Positions 9,481 to 20,939 of a DNA stretch of 64,000 nt are shown here, piece after piece. The notes beneath the pieces were generated by a model. That model made no database searches. It was not told the origin of the DNA and worked only from the letters and a program-made list of their open reading frames with translations. Source of the DNA: Hermatobates lingyangjiaoensis (taxonomy: Eukaryota; Arthropoda; Insecta; Hemiptera; Hermatobatidae); assembly GCA_026182355.1 (NCBI GenBank), contig JAPFBL010000119.1, forward strand, positions 1,622,001 to 1,686,000, in the 5' to 3' direction. A program made the position numbers and the translations under genes. Position 1 is the first letter of the stretch. Each line of letters opens with the position of its first letter.

Positions 9481-10272
9481 AAATTTAATTAATAACTAAC
9501 TTCTTAATAACTAGTTTCTTAAAAAAACTAAAATCTACAGAAATATTCTGTCTTAATACATTGTGAGTAGTAACTATTGTTATTTTTAGAGAAATAAACT
9601 TTTAATTGTAATGGTTTGCAAAAACATTGATATTAATGCTTATTGAAAAAAAACAAAATATTTCGATACCTTTAAATTATTTTTGAGTTTTGATATTCAT
9701 AAAATTGTCTAGATATAGGACAGGTATGTCAAGTGGACTATCTGACAAATCTCAATTTTTTGTGATGTACTTGTAATGTCATGAATGAGATGAAACTAGT
9801 GAGGTGGATGTTTGATCGATGAGAATTTTAAACTCAGGAAAATCAAAAAAGGCATAAAAATGATAAAAACATAAATTTCCTTAAACCAAATTTAATGAAT
9901 GTTTAAAGACCCAAAATGGTGTTATTCAGCAATCACTGTATTAATCTTATAGAAGGTTATTTTAAATTGTTAGTAAAACTGTCAGAAACAATCTATATTT
10001 ATTACCAAAAGAGAAAGATAACCATAATAGCAGTCTATGGACGATCAACTTTCGTCTAGTTAAAAACAGACTTTTCAATGATCATTTATATTATTTTTCA
10101 CTTTCATTTTATCAGTCGTTTTCGCTCTACTTCAGCTAATTTTCGTGAAAGTGAACATATTCTGGGTTTCTTTGGCATAGTAATCCAATTCAATGTTTTA
10201 TTAATATTTATTAAAGTTTCAATAATGTAATAAATAACCGATTACCTGAAGATGTAGGAAAATATATCATAA
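9481..10272. other. AT-rich spacer
   Basis: No gene, RNA or clear repeat recognised. Confidence 0.45.
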
Positions 10273-11156
10273 TCTATATAAATAAAATAAAGGTTTTGTC
10301 GGTATATTGCTTAGAAATGACTAATTTCAAGTTATTTTTACGTTTCACCCTTAGAAACAACCCAATCCACCCTTAGAAAAAATTCTGTCTGTCGGTTTGT
10401 TGGATTGTCCGCAAACTTTTGTCACAAGTAAACTCAGACAACATAAAACACAGCAAGCTGAAACTTTAATAGTAAATTTGAGTATGTCTAAGTTAAAATC
10501 TAAGCTTTGAATGGATTGAAAATTCAATGTAGAAGCGAAGTTATAGACTTTTAAGCTACTTTGGATAACTTCACCGACATGTATATTTTGAAAATATACA
10601 GGTATAGTATAAGTAGGTATTGTTAGTTGATTTTAATTTCATTTGCATTTAAGCTTACAGCAAGAGATCATGTTTAAGATCTGCCATCTATTCAGAATAA
10701 CTGGCTTTGAGAATGAGTAATTCTCGCCCCTACAAATGAGAGGCAGGAATAATCCATAAACAAGTTTCTGCACTATATCAAGCTGAGGAAAGAACTTACA
10801 AGTCAGTAAAGTGAGTGATTAGTGATGAGGAAGTAGTTCATTATCCAATTGAATTTCTTGACTCCTTGACTGCTCCTGGATTGCCTGCTCATGACTTAAA
10901 ACAAAAAGTAGGCTTCACTTTTTTATCATGCTGTTACGAAACTTGAGCCTCCTAAAAATGTGCAACTACACACGATTCCCAATTCGTGCATTGTACAGAT
11001 ATGTCATAATGTGGTATATACAGAGGCACTTACTTAACATTGTGGTAATAAATATATTTTTTACTATCCTGTAATTTTTCTAATAATAGTTTAAAATAAC
11101 ACGTATCATATCTGGATTTTGGTAAAATACCTGTCAAAGACAGGCATGTCTGCTAG
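10273..11156 (+). mobile_element. Helitron, internally deleted copy
   Basis: It starts A|TCTATATAAATAAAA and ends with a perfect 6-bp hairpin CCTGTC AAA GACAGG (11130-11144), CATGTCTG, CTAG|T at 11153-11157. The 5' 350 bases match the Helitron at 4689, and the middle retains scrambled pieces of the same helicase. At about 0.9 kb it is a shortened derivative. Confidence 0.78.
10720..11040 (+). pseudogene. Helitron helicase relic
   Basis: Aligns by eye to 5330-5935 of the other copy. It shares AAGAACTTACAAGTCAGTAA, then TGGATTGCCTGCTCATGA encoding LPAHDLK, then a shortened RNL block and a GTGGTATATACAGAGGCA end. A deletion removes the IPRI to SHDQL segment. Frames are broken throughout. Confidence 0.65.
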
Positions 11157-11168
11157 TTGCATATAAAA
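11094..11168 (+). repeat. 75-bp direct repeat, copy 1 (Helitron 3' end plus flank)
   Basis: Matches 12777-12851, including about 10 bases beyond the CTAG terminus (TTGCATATAAAA). The duplication therefore covers host flank as well as the Helitron end. Confidence 0.65.
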
Positions 11169-11188
11169 AAATCTGGAGTGGCCTACAC

Positions 11189-12776
11189 TCAACTTTACTA
11201 TAAGTAACTTAATATCAAATTTCTTGAGTATATAATATATGACGTCTCATTTAAGCATAATGTAAACATCTAAATGGGATATGATTATTAGTCTTTCATT
11301 CTTGAGGTAGTACAGATAGTGATTGAAGGATATATCAATATATAACCTTATTTTTGTACATCACACAGCTGATGCAAAATAATTTCATTAGTATAACTAC
11401 AGCAGTAATAACATTTTTGAAAAACCAAAGTGAACATTTCTTGATACGAAATATTCTCCTACAAGAGAACATGGCTTTTGTTCAAATAGCCAGTGGATTT
11501 CTTACATCGTTTACTTGACATCCTTCTACAATGAATATTAAAGTAAAATTTTCAAATTTAAAACAAGAAAATACCCTTATTTTTCTGAAAAACATCATAA
11601 ACATCCAAGAAAAAATGTTTTTTTTAAGATGATTTATAATTAAAGATGTACAATAATTACATTTATTAATATCTAAACGAAAGATTTCAATTTTGAATTA
11701 TCTTTTACATTTTTGGTTTTTTGCAGAATTATTATAATGGGAATTTTATGGCTTTTTAGTATTGAATACGATCATTTTCCTTCCCCTTTCTCAAATAACA
11801 TATATACGAATTTTTTCTGAGTGTGTGTTATCAGTTTCCTGCACAATATTATTCCTCTTACAACTCATATAAGTCAATAAACAATTAAAATTGTTCCTTT
11901 ATAAATATCAATTTTATCTCAGTGGAATCGCTCAAAAAATTTCTAAGTCAATGTAAACAATAAAAAAAAATATAAAAAATTCGACAAGTATAGCAGGTGA
12001 TCTCTTAGTCTAAGATAAACAAAAAGTTTTTATAGCGTTATTGCTCTTTTCCATAATTGAAATTTCATGATTTTTTTTTGTGAATTGCTAATTTTTTGTT
12101 CCATTTTTGGTCAAATTTTCATTATTTTTTAATCAGCTGTTTAGCGTCAAAAAAAACATTTTCTCAAAACAGAAATCGTACTGTAACGCCCCATTAGCGA
12201 ATGTAATTTTGAAAAAAAATATCTCAATTCATTCTACACATAATGTTCTATTTATAGGCATAGTTTCATTCTTGTCCGTCAAACAGTATGGCTTGTATCG
12301 CTCTCACAAGGTTTGAGATTGAATTATAAGTCAAAATTTCTACATTTTATTGAAAAAAAAATATTTCCTGCTGATTTAAAATTTGATATGTATTTTTCGT
12401 TTGTTCCATTTGTAACCTCAAAGATAATGTCAAAATTTCAAAACTCTAGGGTTATCAGTTTAGGAGAAATAAATGTTTAAAAAAAAACGGTTTTTGGCAA
12501 AAAAAGTGACTTTCCCATCATGCATAATTCTTCCCAAACAATAGGGATCTTCGTCTTTATGGGTCCCATTTTTGTGTAAAATATCAACTTGATCCATCAA
12601 AGATTCTGGACCGTAGCGTGGTAACAAGCAATGCTAACACACTCACCCACCCACACACACACAGACATTATCGTAAAAACTTCATAAAACGACTTCTGGG
12701 ACCTCAAAACATGTAGTTCCGTCAAAATCTCGAGATCGAATTTTTTCACGATCACTATACTTTACTTATAGTAAAG
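11189..12776. mobile_element. Candidate DNA transposon with short inverted ends
   Basis: The left end has ACTTTACTATAAGTAA near 11190. The right end has the reverse complement (TTACTTATAGTAAAGT) near 12761-12776. The right 230 bp (12540-12770) are of higher complexity than the AT-rich middle. No transposase frame is recognised, and the superfamily is unknown. The element sits between the two copies of the 75-bp Helitron-end repeat. Confidence 0.4.
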
Positions 12777-12839
12777 TAATAACAGGTATCATATCTGGAT
12801 TTTGGTAAAATACCTGTCAAAGACAGGCATGTCTGCTAG
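12777..12839 (+). mobile_element. Detached Helitron 3' end
   Basis: Identical hairpin CCTGTC AAA GACAGG followed by CATGTCTG and CTAG|T, with the same upstream ATCATATCTGGATTTTGG. No matching 5' end lies nearby. Confidence 0.7.
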
Positions 12840-12851
12840 TTGCATATAAAA

Positions 12852-14187
12852 TAATAGGTGAGGCATATGGTATATATGATCAACACATTAAATGTTCATA
12901 GGAAAAATATAAAAGTCTAAAAAATATGTTACATTTAAATCAGTTCCTGTATTAGAGGTAATAAACCAAATTAACTAGGTTTCCATAAACTTTTTTTTTA
13001 TTTATTTTTATATTCATTTAACTCGCCTAGCCCATAGTAGTCTTCTATTTATATATAATCACTGCTGTGAATGTTACTGTAATTTATGCATCGCTATTGG
13101 ATATTGTTTGAATGCAGCTTTAATGTTGATCTTGATCAAAATAAAAATGATGCTCTTAACTTTTTTGTTTGTTAACTTTATACTGTTTGTGAATTTTAAG
13201 TTAGCATCAAAGATAAAATCCTGAGAAAAATACATATAAAGCATTTTAAGCATTAACAATGTAATTTTGACCTCCACACAAAAATTAATTTGGGATAAAA
13301 AAATATGTTTCTCCCTTTTGGAAGAGTAATTTTTTCCCATGATTGCTAGTTTGGTTTCTGTTAAGGAGGCCTCAGCAGATCGTTCAGTTTCCCCTTGAAT
13401 GAAACTCTAAAGAGGGTTGGTCGTTGAAGAGATACCGTTTTCTCTTTCGGTTCCATATTCGGTTTTATTACTTACCAACAGTGGATATAAATGATCTTGG
13501 TTTCTTCTCTCCTATCTAATATTACTAATCTATTTAATAGCGTTTTCGTTTTAGTACCACTGTTTAATTTGCAAAGCTCCATACTATAAAGATTAAGAAA
13601 CAAGACTTTAGCTAGGAACTTCTCAGTGTATGCTAGCTTGTGGACCCTCTGAGAGTTATCTTGAAATCTGTAAGCCCCTTATGGCTTAAAAAATTTACTA
13701 ATGTACATGGTAAATTTTTGTAAATATAGAAAATCTAACACTGAAATACTTCCATTTCAAATAAAAATATCCAATAATATTTTTAAACAACAATATATCA
13801 TTGTTAAAATGTTATCAAAGATTTGTAAAAAAAAAGTCAAATTTGGATAGAGCAGAAAAAAACTAATATAACATTTTAAAATATTGTCAGATTATGGCAA
13901 CTGATGGCAACATTGCGCCTGTTTTATGAATATTCTAACGGTCAGGTTGCTAATTCCTGATATATTTCTCGTTATGATGTAATGATATATAAATATAAAT
14001 TTGGCACAGACCAAATTACGTAATTATATACTATAGACCTCGATGTGCAATAATTTTCCTGTGAATACAACTTCCAACTTTCGACCAAAAATTATCTTCT
14101 TCAGAGTTATGATTCAAAAAATGAAAAAAAATGCATGAAGCTCGATTGCACTACTTTAAATAGATTGTCAATCTTATGAACTGATTA
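12852..14187. other. AT-rich spacer
   Basis: The 88-codon minus frame at 13074-13340 has low-complexity composition and no family signature. A degenerate CUGAAGA..GUCGAAAG motif (minus, about 14087-14115) resembles a hammerhead relic, and a similar one lies at 14763-14800 on the plus strand. Confidence 0.45.
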
Positions 14188-14618
14188 CACATATACATAA
14201 ATAAAAGACAGGTTTTGTCTGTCTATTGCTTAGAACTGACTCATTTCAAGTTATCATTAAGTTTTATACCTGCACGTTATAGAAACGGAATCCACCCTTA
14301 GAAAAATTTATGTTTGATTATCCAAACATTTTGTCACAAGTAAACTCAGTCACCATATTTCATAGCGATCAGAAACTTTGAGAGTAGATTTGTGTATGTC
14401 TGACTTAAAAGCTAAGATTTTAATGGATTGGAAATCAACGTAGAAGCGAAGTTATGTTTAGCTAGCTATACAGGTATATTAACTAACAATACATACCTGC
14501 TATAGTATAGACACCTAAAATACCTGTATATTTTTGAAATAAAAAAAAAACAGAAAGATATTTTTCTAGGGTCGATTCGGTTTATGAAATACCCATCAAA
14601 GATGGGAACGTCTGCTAG
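14188..14618 (+). mobile_element. Short non-autonomous Helitron
   Basis: The 5' part repeats CAGGTTTTGTCTGTCTATTG, then CTTAGAACTGACTCATTTCA, as in the copies at 4689 and 10273. The 3' end is hairpin CCCATC AAA GATGGG, AACGTCTG, CTAG|T (14615-14619). At about 430 bp it lacks all coding sequence. Confidence 0.72.
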
Positions 14619-16734
14619 TATAGCTGTATAATATTATTTCTAAAAATAATAAGTAAGACTGATGCAAAAAGAAACCCTGCTTGATGTAAAAATTCTACAA
14701 TTAGTTTGAAATAGTACTTTAGAAATTTTATTTTTTAAAACAAATAGTTATTATTTATATCCCTGAAGAAGACTTATTTTTGATCGAAAGTTCAGAAGTT
14801 GTGCTCATAGAGTAATGAAGTAAATGAAGTAAATAAGTAAATAAAGTTGTGCCCATCGTTAAATGAATCGATGAAGTAAAGAAATTTGTTTGATTTAAAC
14901 TTTAAATAATAAATTAGATTCAGACTGTTTCTGAACAGTCTGAACAGAAAGGATAATTGATTATGTTTATTATATTTGAGTTAAACAAATGGTGATTGTG
15001 ACGATAATATATAATTATTAAAAACTATGAAAAAGTTTGTAGGCTATAGGGAGAAATCTATTGAAGAATAGCTATATAATAGCGTAGTTAATAAATTATT
15101 GTAACTAACGGGGAAATTTATTATTTGAAGTAATTTGTTGAGATGTGTTTAAAGAAAGTTATTTTTAAGTATAAACTACCTTTGTCTGATTACCAAAGGG
15201 GCGTTTTTTTAGACTGTCTTCCAAGCAATAAGAATGTGATGATTTCGGATAGCAGGCTCCAAGAGAGAGGGGACCATTCTTGAGCTGACGAAGAGGTGGG
15301 ATCAGGATTAGCACTGCGCATGTCCCATTCACCAAGACGGTCTTTCACCTAACTTCAGTTCTGGTGTGGCCTCTCTTTCGTTTGGTTGCTTGTATCTATA
15401 TTTTGATTACGTTACGTGTTTCGTGTTAGTATGTTGGTTACGTTTTGAAGAAATATTGGATACCCAATACAAATGCAAGGTAACTGAAAAATATTGCCGT
15501 ATTCTATTATTATTTATTATTATTAAATATATAATGAAATTGAAATTTAAAAATTTTGGATCTTGTAATGATCCTACCTACTATTTTTAAAGATATTCTT
15601 GTCTTAGAGTATAGAAAGACTAACTTTATATAAATTCAACACAAGGAAACTAAGTACAGTCCAATTTAAGTATCATTACCATGAAGAAATATCTAATAAT
15701 TAATATCCTTAATTAAATTTTCTTATATTACTTAATTAATTACATCTTATCTGTTTAATGAAGTAATAGGCGTAAAAACGAGTAAGCAAAGAATAAGAAA
15801 TTCAAAATATCCACAGGTGGATTTCAAAATAGCATCATATTTGGTCTTTTATTTTTTTCATCTATAGTTTTCTTGAAATATTATCCTTTATTGGTATTTC
15901 TTAAGAGCAGATTTTTTTTATAAAATGTCTGGTCGATTTTTTACTAAAAACGACCTTGTCAAAGCAGCAGCAGAAACAGCAAACAAGAATAACACCTTTG
16001 CAGGATTAACAGCAATGCCCTTTAAATGAGGAATACCATTAGCGCTTTCTCATTGATGAACTCTAAGGCCTTTCAATCAGACATGAAGTTAATTCAACAA
16101 TCATTAAATAAATTAATTTTTAATGAAAGGTATTGTTAGTTGATATTTAAGCATAAACCCATGAATCTTAACTCAGTCGAAATGTTAAAAGGGAACTTGA
16201 AGATATATTTTAAGATAATTTTTATCAAGAAGTTTGAACTGAGTTATCTTTAGTAACATAAGAGGTACATTCTTGAGTAAGGTTGGTTGTTATGGTGATG
16301 TTCTTTACATGGTACGCTAATTAAATAGCTTTTGATAAGATATTTAAAGTCCGTTTTGAAAAGTTTACTTCATTCGATGTAAGCGAGAGCTAGAAATAAT
16401 ACCCTTAAAGATTAATAATGCTTTTATTATGACAGTCAGTTTGTACTGGCTTCACATGACATGCGAATGACAAAGGAGAATGTCATGTTGAAATAATATA
16501 TGTACGGAATATTTGATTTTTATGAAACATTGGAGCTCCGCAGAACGTTTTACTGTGACGTAAACCAAAATATAACAACTGCTAGCAAGAATAGAATCTT
16601 TAAAGTATTTAAAAATAAAAACTATTATAATTAGCATTAATACAATTGAAGTATCCATAGATAGACTTCAAAATAACATCGAAATTAGTCTTTTTGACAT
16701 TTTTGTCCAATTAATATAATAGTACGTTTATATA
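14619..16734. other. Spacer with one GC-richer island
   Basis: Mostly AT-rich. The island at about 15190-15370 (GGATAGCAGGCTCC..GGTGTGGCC) is compositionally unlike its surroundings and may be an old SINE-like insert or exon. I could not recognise it. Two small open frames are unsupported. Confidence 0.4.
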
Positions 16735-16890
16735 TAGTACCTTTAGGATAAAAAAACGATCCGAAAGGGACAAATAAAGTTCAGTATGGGTAAAGAAGCA
16801 TACATAAATTAAAACAAACACTTACAGTCTCTAATTTTTGGTGTCAACCATCATCAAGAGAGACGACTCTTGAGATCCATATTTAACACC
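16735..16890 (-). repeat. Family C hammerhead repeat, degenerate (minus)
   Basis: Shares the CGATCCGAA..GGACAAATA and CTTACAGTCTCTAATTTTTG blocks. On the minus strand the core reads CTTGATGA...ACCAAAAATTAGAGAC, so C3 and G12 are both altered. Confidence 0.55.
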
Positions 16891-17454
16891 ATTGGTAATC
16901 ACTGGCACAGGATATCACTGGCACAGTGATATCTTATATCACTGGCACATTTACAGGAGAAAATGCAATTTTTTTTTTCGAAATTTTAAGAGGTGATATT
17001 ACAGAGAAAAATAATCCGTATATAAATTTCTAATCCACTTTGCGTTTCCTAAATTTTCACTGAATTCATCTGTATGTAAAACATATTAATTATAATATAA
17101 TTATAAAAATAATTATAAATGTATTAATTATAATATGCTAATTATAAAATATTTTGAGTAATCCATTGCTTAAACATTTGCGAGTATAGAAAGAGTCATG
17201 ATTTGAAATCTTCTCAATATAACGCTTGTCAAGATATTAGTAACGGCAACTGTCAGTTCATTACTGGCTTCCACACAAGGAATGCGTTCCGTTAAAGTCA
17301 TCAAGAAACTTTCAAAAACAAAACTTCTTACACATTAACACTTTCTTAAAACTATATGTCAACTTTTCAGAATTTCTTAGACTAATTCTAGGCCGGAAAA
17401 ATTTGGAAAAAATTGATAATACTCCTCTTCAATTTGTAGGAGGATATATATATG
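16891..17454. other. Spacer
   Basis: Contains a short tandem of GATATCACTGGCACA (16907-16947, about 3 copies). Nothing else recognised. Confidence 0.45.
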
Positions 17455-17660
17455 TATCGATGATCAAACCACAATATGAAATGGAAAAAAAAAAGGAATA
17501 AGATCTTTCAACCGTAACAAGCGGTCTTTGCCAGAGTCAAAACCCAACTCTGACGAAGACCGCTTGTTACGGTTGAAAGATCTTAGTCTTTTTTTTTTTC
17601 ATTTCATATTGTAGTTTGATTATTGATTGTTATTTCACGTGATTATGTGAAATGTTTATA
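17455..17660. repeat. Family A foldback
   Basis: Inverted arms meet at about 17545 (CAGAGTCAAAACCCAACTCT). Both outer flanks carry the TGATCAAACCACAATATGAA-type block. The plus arm ribozyme is intact. The minus arm has lost CUGACGA (CTGGCAA). A (TA)n tract follows at 17660. Confidence 0.75.
17546..17588 (+). ncRNA. Hammerhead-like ribozyme, family A
   Basis: CTGACGA 17550-17556, extra A, helix II GACCG/CGGTT, GAAA 17575-17578, AGATCT helix III and T17584, then AGTC. Helix I has only 3 pairs here (ACT with AGT) because the upstream strand ends at the palindrome centre. Confidence 0.62.
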
Positions 17661-17684
17661 TATATATATATATATGGTATATAG

Positions 17685-17884
17685 TGCTAAAAGGACACAA
17701 AGAGAAAATTTAACTGAATTGAAAAGTAATATATATTGAAAGTATAGCAGTTTCAGCATTTACGACCTTCTTACAAACTGATTCTAACCTCTTGGATATT
17801 TTCGATTACGTTGGTGATAAACTATAAAGTCATTTACAAATAGATTTATAAGGGTGAACGAAAGTCATTTGATTGAATGGGTAT
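17685..17884. repeat. Interspersed repeat with relative at 50925-51095
   Basis: Shares GCAG.TTCAGCATTTACGAC, an AAACTGATTCTAACCTC-like stretch and adjacency to TA-rich sequence with the second copy. No coding potential was recognised. Confidence 0.4.
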
Positions 17885-18235
17885 ATATATATAGTCAAAT
17901 GTAGATAGAGAAGCATTCAGAAATCAAAAACCCACTCTTTACAGTCTCTCATTTTTGCTTGGAACCTTCTTCAGGAGAGATAAGAGATGGAAACCAAACA
18001 CACTGGTACAGAGACGGTTGGAGAACAATCTGTAAGGAACTGTTGTCACTTTTAACTTGGTCTCTATTAGTCTCTGTACGCTTGTCTCTGTGTCTCTATT
18101 CCGCTTGGTTTCCTCTCTCTTATCTCTCCTGAAGACGATTCAAACTAAAAATTAGAGACTATAAGTTTGCATTTTTAATTGAACTTTATTTGTCCGTTTC
18201 GGATCATATTTTCATCAAAAAAGTATATATATGTA
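17885..18235. repeat. Family C foldback, degenerate
   Basis: The minus arm (17885-18040) and plus arm (18050-18235) share the CAGTCTCT..TTTTTGC and CTTATCTCTCCTGAAGA blocks. The plus arm core is CTGAAGA, C, then a broken helix II, with GAAA changed to AAAA. Neither arm keeps a fully intact ribozyme. Confidence 0.6.
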
Positions 18236-18240
18236 TATAT

Positions 18241-18398
18241 ATACTTTAATACCTTTGACAAACATGAAAAACAGAAACTTGAACTCACATTCAATATTTC
18301 GACCCTTTTGACGGCCATCATCAGAGCAGGAAGTTGATTGGCGAGACGACGAAAGTCAACTGGACAGCTTCACAGAATATGTACAAGTTGGCCACAAA

Positions 18399-18400
<2 letters not shown>
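18241..18400 (-). repeat. Hammerhead-like repeat of the GTGAG type with GGCC helix II
   Basis: On the minus strand CUGAUGA (18324-18318), one extra U, helix II GGCC/GGUC (18316-18313 with 18304-18301), GAAA 18300-18297, UAUUGAAUGUGAGUUC. Helix III and the cleavage site are unclear, as in family E. A relative with mutated core lies at 51100-51230. Confidence 0.55.

Positions 18401-18403
<3 letters not shown>

Positions 18404-18438
<35 letters not shown>
18404..18438. repeat. (TA)n microsatellite
   Basis: TA tract joining the previous repeat to a family A copy. Confidence 0.9.
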
Positions 18439-18442
<4 letters not shown>

Positions 18443-18560
18443 CACATAAACACTTGAAGTAACAATCAATGATCAAACCACAATATGAAATGGAAAAACA
18501 AGACTAAGATCTTTCAACCGTAACAAGCGGTCTTCGTCAGAGATGTTTTCAGCATCTAGT
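18439..18560 (-). repeat. Family A hammerhead repeat, single arm
   Basis: The outer flank (TTTCACATAAACACTTGAAG, CAATCAATGATCAAACCAC) and ribozyme are present on the minus strand only. The other arm of the foldback is absent. Confidence 0.7.
18502..18544 (-). ncRNA. Hammerhead-like ribozyme, family A
   Basis: The core CUGACGA, extra A, GACCG/CGGUU helix II, GAAA, AGAUCU and U are all intact. The upstream strand of helix I is AUCU rather than GACU, so only two pairs with AGUC remain. Confidence 0.58.
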
Positions 18561-18589
18561 GTTTCAGTTCGGTTTATATATATATTGTT

Positions 18590-18860
18590 AAAAGTATCGA
18601 CCGTGGAATAGAAACAAAATTAATGTTTATCGGGACTCGGTCAGTTCTTCAGGTTCAACAAATTAAACTCTCATTGCCAACGTTTTGGTTTTTATTCAAA
18701 AACCTGTTTCATAGGCAGAAATACTTAGTCTTTCTGTTTCAAAATTTATACTTCTGCCTATGAAAAAGATTTTAAATAAAAGCTGAAACATTGGCAATGA
18801 GAGTTTAATTTGTTGAACCTGAAGAACTGACCCAGTCCCGATAAACTTTAATTTTGTATA
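18590..18860. repeat. Foldback with a hammerhead-like relic in each arm
   Basis: Arms of about 100 bp (left from TTTATCGGGACTCGGTCAG, right to GACCCAGTCCCGATAAA). Each arm reads TGCC, TATGAAA, a long AT helix, AAAACGTTGGCA or GAAACATTGGCA. TGCC and GGCA could form helix I, but the first box lacks the G of CUGANGA, so activity is unlikely. A fragment of the same repeat lies near 58310-58385. Confidence 0.6.
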
Positions 18861-18879
18861 TACATATATAGTTATATAT

Positions 18880-19090
18880 AAACCAATTAAAAAAGATAGC
18901 ACACAGATAGACACAGGAATAACTCACTTCTATATTTCGACCATCGTTGTCATCAGGAGGCGAAGAGTCCCGCAGGAAGACAGAGCGGCGACTCCTGATA
19001 ACGACGATGGTCGAAATATAGAAGTGAGTTATTCCTGTGTCTATCTGTGTGCTATCTTTTTTAATTGGTTTCATTTAAAAGTCCGTTTCA

Positions 19091-19098
<8 letters not shown>
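18880..19098. repeat. Family E foldback
   Basis: Inverted arms of about 75 bp share CACAGATAGACACAGGAATA, then ACTCACTTCTATATTTCGAC. The plus core is CTGATAACGACGATGGTCGAAA and the minus core CTGATGACAACGATGGTCGAAA. It ends with GTCCG..TTTAATT, then a (TA)n tract (19098-19125). Confidence 0.7.
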
Positions 19099-19125
<27 letters not shown>

Positions 19126-19128
<3 letters not shown>

Positions 19129-20242
19129 TAATGCTTCTGTTGACATTATTATGAATTACTGTAAATTCCTTGTAAATAAGAGAAATTTCAAGTAAATGTA
19201 TTTAAAATTGTTATTGTTGTGTGTATTGGGCTGCATGACTGTTTTGGACTGGTAGCGTAGAAGTTCAGGCATTATTGGCAATTTTTTTTTAGCTAATAAA
19301 ATGAAAATGTTACCCATAATTCTCATTATTTTGTGTTGGATTCATTCTATGAAAGCCTTTTTAGTACCCTCCTACGATATCTTAAAAGAAAAAAAAAATC
19401 CCAAGAGAAATAATTAAAATAAGTAATATACAGTATAAAATAATAACTTCTGAAATATACATTGTAAAATAGTTCAATATTGACGTATTACTTTTGTGAA
19501 AGTTAACCATATTGATAAAAACATGAGTTTACAAAATATGAAACTTTCATTTAGAACATTCTTAAATTTTAGCCTGATTCCAAAACCAGTTTAATCTGAA
19601 GTAATCTCCATTTAGTTTGAAGTAAATTTATTACCAAACTCATAAATGATCAATTTAATATATTCGTGATTTTAATTTGGTGAGAATATACTGTACCAAT
19701 TATAATGAAGACCCATTGAATGATTTTAATCGTTACAATAGTTAAGAATATCGTAATATGGCCGTATTTCTACCAGTTACCATAAAACCAGTTACCAGTT
19801 TCCGAGTCTGTTTATCTTCCAAAAGCTAATGTATGATTTTTTTTTCTTTTATTTCTACTCTTTTCAACTTACTTTCTTCCAATTGTTTCGTTTTGCTTTC
19901 ACTGCTATGTCATAACATTGTCGTCAAAAGTAACAAACATTTTTAGTTTCTTCTAAAAGTCACTATCTACGACTGCTAAGATAGTCAAAAAATTGAAAAG
20001 TTATTTTTTTTTGTTTTCTTTTGTTTGTGTTTTAACTAAACTTCTTCCGGTATATTGGCATGTATAAAAAAAGGTTTCAAATAAGAAACAAATATTCGTA
20101 CTTGAGATTTTGGTCTGATCATGGAACAGTGACCAAGTTTTATATGAAATTAAACTTAACAGTTTAAGTGTGACTGACGAAAACCAGTTATTTTGGATGT
20201 AAGGTATTTGTTCCATTTCTGAATTTTTCATTACTGTTTTAA

Positions 20243-20243
<1 letters not shown>
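19126..20243. other. AT-rich spacer
   Basis: No gene recognised. A decayed family A tail (GTGTGACTGACGAAAACCAG) lies at about 20168-20190. Confidence 0.45.

Positions 20244-20322
<79 letters not shown>
20244..20322. repeat. Compound (CA)n(TA)n microsatellite
   Basis: About 20 CA units followed by about 19 TA units. A similar CA to TA junction occurs at 34069-34113. Confidence 0.95.
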
Positions 20323-20323
<1 letters not shown>

Positions 20324-20324
20324 T

Positions 20325-20455
20325 TAAAATAAACAGTGACACATAGAAAGAAACGTAACAAAGGACTCACTTTTCAATATTTCGACCGTTATTGAAAAGT
20401 GAGTCCTTTTTTACGTTTCTTTCTATGTGTCACAGTTTATTTTAAGTGTTACCAG
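20325..20455. repeat. Foldback, about 60-bp arms
   Basis: TTAAAATAAAC.GTGACACATA and GAAAGAAACGTAA appear inverted on either side of a centre at about 20388. GTGAGTCC and CGAAATATTG inside resemble the family E end, but no complete ribozyme core remains. Confidence 0.65.
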
Positions 20456-20595
20456 TCCTTCTGGATTGCATTTAGTTTCTAATATATATACCATATATAT
20501 ATGCTTCACAGTGAACCTAGATACAGTCTGAGAGACTGTGTGTTCGTCCCTTTACTCTATATCTACAGTTTCATATTATTTATATAAATATATAT

Positions 20596-20655
20596 ATTTC
20601 CCATTTCATATTGTGGTTTGATCATTGATTGTTATTTCACGTGTTTATGTTAACT

Positions 20656-20657
<2 letters not shown>
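20596..20657 (+). repeat. Family A tail fragment
   Basis: Only the distal tail (CCCATTTCATATTGTGGTTT, ATTGTTATTTCACGTGTTTA) is present, ending at a (TA)n tract (20658-20687). Confidence 0.65.
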
Positions 20658-20689
<32 letters not shown>

Positions 20690-20690
<1 letters not shown>

Positions 20691-20800
20691 GTTTAAACCA
20701 CAATAGAAAAAGGAAAACAATAGAAATAAGTGCTCTGAGACTTTTAAATATATGTCATCAGAGAGCAAACAAAGTAAAAACTGAGAAGCTAACATAAAAG
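20690..20800 (-). repeat. Degenerate family B hammerhead repeat
   Basis: On the minus strand GCTCT, CTGATGA, an unpaired AT segment and CTCAGAGC. Helix I is retained but GAAA is lost. Confidence 0.5.
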
Positions 20801-20939
20801 TGACATTCATGTTAGACACTGTAAGATTGTGCTTTTAATTTCTCTACGTTTCTCTGTGTACATTGAACTATATATATATATATATATATATCAATTAAAT
20901 AAAATGATTCTATGGACTGGATAAACTGAATTTACAAAA

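Noticed and set aside
18716..18810. Active hammerhead in the TATGAAA foldback
   Set aside because: The first conserved box lacks the essential G of CUGANGA in both arms.
20001..20342. 113-codon minus frame and similar YIYIYI or CVCVCV frames at other microsatellites
   Set aside because: The frames are translations of (TA)n and (CA)n tracts, not genes.
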